From Entrophospora sp. SA101 (Eukaryota > Glomeromycota > Glomeromycetes > Entrophosporales > Entrophosporaceae), in the NCBI GenBank assembly GCA_958430865.1, contig CAUDNR010000697.1:1-26243 (forward strand): a stretch of DNA of 26,243 nucleotides, given 5' to 3'. Under the pieces are notes generated by a model, which did not search any database, was not told where the DNA came from, and saw only the letters and a list, made by a program, of their open reading frames with translations. Shown piece after piece: positions 19,006 to 26,243 of the stretch. Made by a program: the position numbers and the translations under genes. Position 1 is the first letter of the stretch, and each line of letters begins with the position of its first letter.

Positions 19006-20580
19006 ATTTGGTTCAATTTTTGCAACATTTTTTTGTTGCTTGTAATAATAATTTTTTTCTGTTTATTATTATCATTATCATTATTGTTAGTAGTAAAACG
19101 AAATTACATAAATATAACATACATATATTTTTTATTTGTTTCTTTTACAAACCTTTTTTGCTTTTGGAAGTATTTAGATAATAGCTTACTGGAGAATCTG
19201 ACATTTTTTCTAGTTATTAGAAAATATAATGAATTAAATCATTATTTTAGAGAGATGTATTTGACCAATCAGAACACATCCGACAAATCCATGCATAAAT
19301 TTTATAACTGTCAAATACCCACCACTACCTATTAAAAAAAAAGACATCATCACCTCATAATTCTCTTATTATTGATTCAAGAATTATCACGCGCGTCTTC
19401 AAATTTCCACGGTAGTGAATTTTAATTGTTATTTAGAACATCATATTTTCATTTGTACCAATATTCTTATCTCTAATGATACTGAGTCGTAACACATCGT
19501 TAATGGTTTATTGGTAGCAAAATTACTAGGCGTGTCAGCATTATCAACATATTTATACATATATGACAAATCAAAGTATTATATATCAGATAATTTGGGA
19601 ATAAGACATGACAAGATGATTAGTGGATACCAATGGACAAATTCAAGATTCAATAAATAGTAACAATTACATTATCAATGATAAAAAGAATAGTTTTTTT
19701 CATGTTATTATGTTTGGTTTATATAATAATAATATATCTTACAATTTATGAGAAACTTGAATAAATTAATTTTTTCTAAACAACAACAAGAATAATATTA
19801 GCAGTGATAATAATAATATTAATAGTAATATGCTGTTTATTCAAGTATATAGCAGGATAAATATCAAATATTTTAGTGTGGTCAAAACAAGATGGCAAAC
19901 CGCATTTTCTAATCAACAATCAACCCAAATCACACACATGGGCTGATTGCATTTACTAAAGGTTCAAATGGACGGTTGATACCAAATAGTTCTATTAACA
20001 TGACAATATTTGAAATATCGAAACATAACAATAAAGACAATAATAAAGACAATGGAATTTAATTAGAATTGGATTTCATTAGAATTGGATTTAATTTAAT
20101 TTAATTTAATTAAAACGTAGTTTTTCGAAACTTCATTGTTAACACAATATATTTATTTATAACATCATGTAAAAAATAGATAATAGATAATAATTACATT
20201 GTTGCCTACTTTCAAAAATAATATTGATTATATCACACAATTATTTTTGTGTAGAATTTGTGGCTTTTTTAGAAAGAAAAAGAAATTTTCAACAATAGCA
20301 TTTAGACTGAATATAAAGTAAATATAATAGGATAGAAATTTAGGGTTAAAAAAAAGCTTAAAATAGAAATTAGTTGAACATTATAAAAAAAAAAAAGTTT
20401 ATTAAAAGAAAGATCAACAAATTGATCAACAAGTTGATTTAAAAAAGTTTAAAAAGAGAAGAAAAGAAATAGAAGATGATTACTATTTTATTTCTATTTT
20501 GTTACTATTTTGTAATTAATTAAATGTTTGCATCTAACCAAATATTAATAATATAAATAATTATAAAAATAATAATTTTA
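19006..20580. other. Non-coding interval upstream of Tan1
   Basis: AT-rich, with AATAAT and TTTAA microsatellites (for example TTTAA units at about 20088-20112) and a slightly GC-richer piece near 19385-19420 (CACGCGCG). A 100-codon open frame at 19033-19335 is Phe/Leu/Tyr-rich without domain features. The Tan1 promoter should lie in the first few hundred bases. Confidence 0.35.
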
Positions 20581-22140
20581 AAAATTTCAATCGTCAATAC
20601 GCTTGCTCCTTCGTTGGGACCGTTTGATGGGATTTATTTGACGGCTATCGTCATCAATTGTTTTTCTTCGTTTTCGTTACTTCTTTCTCCTTCTCACGTA
20701 CGAAAAATTTTTTAAAAATTGAAATTAATTTATTTATAAATATTTTCTTTGTTTGCTCCACAAAAATATTCATTCATTCATTCATCATCATCACCATCAA
20801 TCTAATCATCTTAATCAATCAATTCTTTCCATCATTTCATCCAATAAAAATTAATATCATTATTATCAATAAACTTACTAGTAATTTCTATTATACGCAC
20901 TAATTAAAAATAAACTATATCATCAATCACCTATAATACCAGTAATAATATTGTTGTCATTCATTATCACCTAATACCTAAACTTATAAAAAAATAGAAA
21001 TCCCCTCAATCAATTCCCCTTTTTTAAAGTTTGGCACAATAATACATAATTATTTATATTTATATTTATTTATATAATAAATTGGGTCAAATAACCTGAC
21101 CGAGTTTGTAATAAAATAAGCCTCTATTTGCTACAAAACTCTTTTTTTTTTTTTCCTTACTCTTCGTTTTCCTGACATTACTGTTGTTAGCTCATTCCAA
21201 CAACAACAAATTAATACTGGTAATCTTCAACATTTGATTCTCTAAAATTGTCTTGAAAGTAACTAAAAGGTACTGTTAATATTATTATTATATTTGTTAT
21301 ATTACTATAATATTATTGTAATGTTGTTACTATGTAACAAACTTTAAAAGTTTTTGTGATCTATTTCATGCTTTAAACTTACAGTTCTTGTTTAACCATT
21401 TCCATTTTTCCATTTCCATTTTCCATTATTATTATTTGGGTCATTTTATTATTGTATTTTTTTTTTAACAAATATATTTTTTTTTCTCTGAATATTAAAT
21501 TCCTAACGAATAAACAACTTTTGTTTATTAATTCTTTAGTGTCAGCGAAGTGTCCTGATCCCTTCGCTACCTTCTCAACTTCTTTCTCTAATTTGGTAGC
21601 AACAAAATTTGACAATATCAACAAACATTGCATATATAACACTATTTAATAACATCTAACAACTTTATCACAAAATAAGAAAAAAAAGCCTTTTTTTTTG
21701 CATATAAAAAAGGAAATATTATTATATTGTATATAAGAATATTTATTTCTTTTCTCTTTTCAAAAACTACAACTCGCACTAGACCAAAAAAAAAGGAGAT
21801 ATAACCGTATATTTCTCATCAACTCATAATCCATTTCAAACATCAAATCATCTATTAACTCATACTCTCAACTCACTCAACTCAATCAACAAATCAATCA
21901 ATTAATCACTCACTCAATCACTCAATCAATCACTCAATCATTTAATCATTCATTCAACCACTTCAATCATTCATTCAACCACTTCAATTAAATAAACAAA
22001 TAAATCAACTCACTCAATCAATTCATCTACAATTTTCATTAAAAAAAACAATCATTCAATTAAATATCATATCATATCAATTCAATTTAAAAGGGTCCTT
22101 TTCTTTTTCGAGAAAAAAATCCATCATATAATATTCAATC
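20581..22140. promoter_or_regulatory. Upstream region and long leader of the Scw1/Whi3-type gene
   Basis: From about 20600 the plus strand turns pyrimidine-rich, then CA-rich with almost no G from about 21760 to the start codon. This pattern is typical of a long transcribed leader or promoter of a growth-regulating fungal gene. An open segment at about 21535-21640 has mildly coding-like composition on both strands (for example SAKCPDPFATFSTSFSNL on plus) but could not be tied to splice sites or a family. Confidence 0.4.
21848..21987. repeat. ACTCAATC-type tract and a 21-bp tandem duplication in the leader
   Basis: ACTCAATC/ATCAATCA words repeat irregularly from 21848 to 21940. They are followed by two exact head-to-tail copies of the 21-mer AATCATTCATTCAACCACTTC minus its last base context (21944-21964 and 21965-21985). 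The tract lies 155-290 bp before the start codon. Confidence 0.65.
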
Positions 22141-23965
22141 ATGATCAATGAAGAGATTTCGACAATATTTGTCGTTGGTTTTCCTGATGATATGCAAGAA
22201 CGTGAATTTCAAAACATGTTCATCTTTTCTCCTGGTTTTGAGGCTGCCACTTTGAAAATTCCACAAAAAGATTCTTCTGATGACGATGCTTCTACAAATG
22301 GTAGTACCGGAAATGGTAGTTCAACGAATGCAAGAAAACAAATTGTATGCATACAATCAGTAAAACAACAATGATTTATTATTATTATTAAATACAATTA
22401 TGATCATTTAAATATTAATTAATTAATATTAATTAAAAAATTTTTTCTTTCTCAATAAAAATAATCACGTGTAGATTGGCTTTGCTAAATTTCGTACAAG
22501 GCTTGAAGCTCTTGATGCCAGGGACAGACTAAGCGGTAGAAAAGTTGATGCAGAAAAAGGATCTGTCCTTAAAGCAGAAATGGCAAAAAAGAATTTGCAT
22601 ACTAAACGTGGCCTCTCAAACGAACAAAATAACAGTTCTGTTAATTCTGTTGCTTCTACTGTTTCTGCTGTTGGTCTACCTCTTCTACCTCCTTCAACAA
22701 AAAGATTTCCTACTCCTGGTAGTATAAACACAAATCCTTACGAAGCATTCAATGGCGTGCCTCCTTTTGCTCCTCCACCTCTTCCAAGTGATCTTTTATC
22801 TCCTCAAGATTATGGCTATGATTTCTATTCTGATGTCAGTGTATACACTCCTACTACTCCAACCACCCCTGTGTTTCCGGACCAAACACCCTTTTCATCT
22901 GCACGTGGATCTTTCGACGCTACAAATGGTGCCATCAACGGTCTTGTTCCTCCATCTCGTCCTCTTAGCAATGGCATCAGATACGGTACAACTAAAGGTT
23001 TCTTTGACAATGTCGATGATCTAAACTACCTTTCAAAATCAAATCCTGTAGAAATTATTTCTAAAACTGCAAAAAGTTCAACAAACGGTTTCAATTCTGC
23101 TTTACTTGTTAATGAAGATTTGGCTCAATCCATCTCTCATCTATCACTCAATCCATCTACATCCCAATCAATCATGTCTTCTTCACCTTCTCTTAGCTCA
23201 TCAGGATTTAGACCACCCAATTCTGCTGATCAAAATCCACCTTGTAACACCCTTTACGTTGGAAATTTACCCATGAACACTTCTGAGGAGGAACTGAAAC
23301 AAATGTTTTCACGTTGTCCAGGCTACAAACGTATGTGTTTCCGTACAAAACAAAATGGGCCAATGTGTTTTGTTGAATTTGAAGATGTTAGTTTTGCAAC
23401 CCAAGTCATGAAAGAACTTAATGGAAATCATCTCAGTAATTCAGTTAAAGGTGGAATCCGTTTGAGTTTTTCAAAAAATCCTCTAGGTGTTAGAAGCAAC
23501 GCTAATGGCAGTTGTCACGGTGCCTTTAACGGTCTCAGTAGTTTCAATCCTGAAAGACGTGGTTCATTTCATAGTTTAACTGATCATCGAAGAGACTCCA
23601 CCTTCAACTTGGAAAGAAGAGATAGCACTTACAGCTTAACTGATCATCGTAGAGATTCTACTTTCAGTTTAGACAGAAGGGATTCTACTTTTAGTTTGAC
23701 TGGTTGTGGTATTGGTACTAATAATTCAGCAATTGGTTTGGTATCTGGTATAGCTCCAACAATAGGCAGCAGTAGCAGTAGCAGCACTGGTGGTAGCAGT
23801 AGAGATTCTATTCAACCACAATCTTATATTGAAAGATTTAATTTCGAACGTAGAGATTCATCATCATCATTTTTCACATCACCTGAACGTAGAGATTCAT
23901 TAAGAGAAGCATTATTTGCACCTGAGCGCAAAAATTCGTTCTCTTTTGATCCGCAACTTGCATAA
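22141..23965 (+). CDS. Scw1/Whi3-type RNA-binding protein with two RRMs and an RRxS array, 564 aa
   Basis: Two exons: 22141-22344 and 22475-23965, in phase 0 over a 130-nt GT-AG intron. RRM1 (about 6-109) has RNP2 IFVVGF and RNP1 IGFAKF, split by the intron. A Ser/Asp/Asn-rich insert (44-64) sits just before the intron. A disordered Pro/Ser/Thr-rich middle (about 115-325) follows. RRM2 (326-409) has LYVGNL and GPMCFVEF and ends [15 protein letters not shown], the signature of the fungal Scw1/Whi3 family. These proteins bind mRNAs that control cell-wall integrity, size and growth. The C-terminus carries RRGS or RRDS at Ser432, 443, 452, 463, 472, 530 and 543, plus RKNS at 556. Yeast Whi3 is known to be inhibited by protein kinase A at such a site. 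It is likely cytoplasmic and granule-forming. The start is the first ATG after a long G-poor leader. Confidence 0.88.
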
Positions 23966-25300
23966 TTTGCATTAAAGGAAAAATATATATTATTGCATTC
24001 ATATCACAGTACTTTTCACTTTTATATACATATAATTAAAAAAAAATTTACATCTTTACATATTATACATACATTTATCATCAATTATCAAATTATCAAA
24101 TTTGTTAGTTTTTAAGAGAAAAGTTTTTTCTTTTAAATAATAAAAAAAGTCAAACAATACCAATTTCAATATAGGATAGGATCTCTAGGATCATATATAT
24201 TACATACATTTTATAACAAGAAAAAAAACTTCTTTTTTTCATGAAGGACATTGGAATAAATTTTAATTCGGATTTTTTATCAAAAAGAAAAACCTAATTA
24301 ATTAGTTAATCAAAAAAAAAATATATACTGCATTTAATTTTTATAAATATTATAAATACTTGTTTTTTCTCATTTTTTACTCATTTTTTTTTTCCTTTTT
24401 TAATAATTCGCCTTTTCTTATATATTTTTTTTTTTTTAGAGTCATTAATTTTTTCCTCTTTTTTTACAATAAAAAATTTGGGGCTCATATATATATATAT
24501 ATATATTTAAAATATTGTGCTTTTTTAAGAATTATTATTTTTATAATATATATATATATTGTTTTTTTTTGCAATTTGATAATAATAAACAGTTTTCCAA
24601 AAAAATTTTTAATATTTATAAACAATTTTATAATTCTTTTTTATAATTTTTTTAATAATGTAATTATCAGTTTTTTTTTCTTTTCCCTATTTACATATAT
24701 GAATACATGTATGCAAAGGAAAAAAAATCAACTTTACAACAATTATTATAATAACCATGATCACGAAAATTAAAAAATAAAAAGTAATTTATACACATTT
24801 AAAATCATCAAAATATAATGATATCATGCAAAATTCCAAAAAAATCATATTTCATATTTATTGTATTTTAACATTTGAAAAAATCGAATTGCATATTTTA
24901 TCTATATTTTGAATTTGATCTTGGAAACAAGAAAATTTTCCAACACAACATTATGCAATTATTACGCAAAACTTGCATTATATGGGTGCAAGGACTCTCT
25001 CTATACTTGTCAATTTTGAGGTCCAACCAAACAAAACAATTCTGTATAATAATAGATAGTGTCACCGATTAAATTTGGGAGAGCGTGTTTTAATGGTGAT
25101 AACAATTATTTTTGTATTTGTGTGGATCAGAATGAATAAGTAATCAACGAATTGATTTTGTATTGGCGAATAATTTTGGTTAAGATAATAGTTTAAATAA
25201 AATATCTATTTTATTTATTTAGTTTTCTTGGTCGAAACTAATTAACTTATTTGCAAGTTACTTTTACAATAGGTCAAATTCGAGTTCTTTATATACATGT
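23966..25300. other. T-rich 3' flank without genes
   Basis: The first several hundred bases are the 3' untranslated and termination region of the Scw1/Whi3-type gene (AATAAA-like words near 24140). From 24360 to 24780 the plus strand is dominated by T runs and TA repeats (24489-24507, 24549-24560), which produce a Phe/Ile-rich open frame of no significance. A further 65-codon frame at 24875-25072 has no support. Confidence 0.5.
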
Positions 25301-25313
25301 TAATTAATTATAA

Positions 25314-25379
25314 GCCCATTTGGGTTCTGGAGCCCATATGGGTTCGCGCCCGTTTGGGTTCACGCGCCCAAATGGGCGC
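25314..25379. repeat. GCCCAWWTGGGTTC repeat array
   Basis: Four units start at 25314, 25332, 25348 and 25366 (spacing 18, 16, 18). Each begins with GCCCATTTGGG, GCCCATATGGG, GCCCGTTTGGG or GCCCAAATGGG, all near-palindromes, and the first three continue GTTC. This is a GC-rich island in very AT-rich DNA. Confidence 0.75.
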
Positions 25380-25592
25380 ATCGTCACTAATTTCTACTAA
25401 ATATAGTTAAATAAATAAATATTAACGTGTTACGAATTGATTAATATTAATTAATATTAATAAGAATAATAATAATAATAAAATGAACATACGGAACGTA
25501 ACACGGATATAAACGATAATAATAATAATTTAAATTATACAAGTTAATAATAAATAAATAGAAAAATAAAATAGAAATAAAAATTAAATTAT

Positions 25593-25640
25593 CCGGAATT
25601 AAGAAGTTCGGCCGAAATTTCTGCGTCAGTCTAATTCCGG
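25593..25640. repeat. Nested palindrome (CCGGAATTA arms, TTCGGCCGAA core)
   Basis: CCGGAATTA (25593-25601) pairs with TAATTCCGG (25632-25640). Inside the loop is a perfect 10-bp palindrome TTCGGCCGAA (25607-25616). It could be a miniature element end or a protein-binding site. Confidence 0.5.
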
Positions 25641-26243
25641 TAACAATAGGCTCTCAAGTTTTTCTGTGAAATCAAAACTTTTCAGAACCTTCCATTTTAG
25701 GTAATTATTGTCCAAAATATCAGGTCAAGTGAGATAATAACAGGATCCTTGCCAGTTCTTATCAATATTGATATTTCCTTATTTGTAATTATTACATGGT
25801 CTTTTTGTTTGATATTTTTGCTACTAGAGACAGTAGTCATCAAAGTATGTTACCTTTATAATTTCATGAAATGTCAAGAAGTACTTAGACATTGAATTCA
25901 ATAGATTTAATAATATAACATTCAAATATATGACTTTCAAGTGAATAATTTTCAAATAAGTCACCTTTGACATGTAACTTTGTAATAATTAATTGATTAT
26001 TAATAATAAAATAAACACATTTAAATTATTATCTCTTTTATTTATGGTGCAAGTCACCTAGTCCCGCAACTTGCTGCGCCTCGTGGCCAATTTTGGGAAA
26101 AACCATCAAAACTCAGAAATTGTAAGTTATGCTCAAAATGCAATAAAATTTTTATATCACGTGACATTTAATGGTGATACAAATTAAAAAAAATATTTAT
26201 ATTAATAATATATAAATAATGTTATAACATTGCTAAAAAAAAT
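25641..26243. other. AT-rich right end with a GC-richer patch
   Basis: No gene seen. A patch at about 26046-26095 (GTGCAAGTCACCTAGTCCCG and GCGCCTCGTGG) is distinct in composition. It shares the 11-mer GCGCCTCGTGG with 7527-7537, so it may be a piece of a dispersed element. Confidence 0.35.

Noticed and set aside
19033..19335. 100-codon open frame near the Tan1 start
   Set aside because: Phe/Leu/Tyr-rich without domains; begins within the expected Tan1 promoter on the opposite strand.
21379..21649. Overlapping open frames on both strands, mildly coding-like
   Set aside because: Neither strand gave a family match or convincing exon boundaries; it lies in the leader region of the downstream gene.
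22752..23024. Additional frames over the Scw1/Whi3-type second exon
   Set aside because: Shadows of the 564-residue protein, whose two RRMs fix the frame.
24360..24773. 137-codon open frame on the plus strand
   Set aside because: Driven by T runs and TA repeats; peptide is almost only Phe, Ile, Asn and Tyr, with no splice or family support.
1..26243. tRNA, rRNA, CRISPR arrays, prokaryotic operons or organelle DNA
   Set aside because: No cloverleaf, rRNA-like conserved block or regularly spaced repeat-spacer pattern was seen, and genes are spliced nuclear eukaryotic genes.

Overview
ORGANISM. This is nuclear DNA of a fungus: strongly AT-rich, many short phase-consistent GT-AG introns (one GC-AG), eukaryote-only gene families, and long non-coding stretches full of small inverted-repeat elements. 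Gene content (Integrator subunit 8, a Scw1/Whi3-type RRM protein, Tan1) together with the composition fits an early-diverging fungus such as an arbuscular mycorrhizal Rhizophagus-type genome. That placement is inference; no marker gene is present. LAYOUT. 1-2326: repeat-rich, with a GTAC-dense patch and a decayed minus-strand gene (1266-1885). 2327-6794 (+): a 20-exon gene for an INTS8-like Integrator subunit. 6795-8314: non-coding. 8315-9309 (-): a 3-exon MBD4-like DNA glycosylase. 9827-10656 (-): a 2-exon stand-alone GIY-YIG nuclease, same strand as the glycosylase. 10657-16923: about 6 kb of repeats, containing degenerate TTCGAAT arrays, a mariner-type MITE, a decayed (possibly WD40) gene next to a 770-bp element, and a hAT-type MITE with an exact 8-bp duplication nested in an older palindromic element. 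16924-17711 (+): a 4-exon Cyp33/PPIE-like RRM protein that lacks the cyclophilin domain. 17877-19005 (-): a 6-exon Tan1/THUMPD1 tRNA-acetylation adaptor, tail-to-tail with the RRM gene. 19006-22140: non-coding, ending in a CA-rich, tandem-repeat leader. 22141-23965 (+): a 2-exon Scw1/Whi3-type two-RRM protein with a C-terminal array of RRxS sites. 23966-26243: T-rich 3' region and small GC-rich palindromic repeats. HOW THE GENES RELATE. The theme is information processing: transcription termination (Integrator), spliceosome-linked RRM, tRNA modification, mRNA-binding growth control, and a co-oriented pair of DNA-repair-type enzymes. Nothing shows co-transcription. The glycosylase/nuclease pair is the only neighbourhood that hints at shared function. 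All exon models were built by hand from splice signals, reading phase and remembered family alignments; no search was run.
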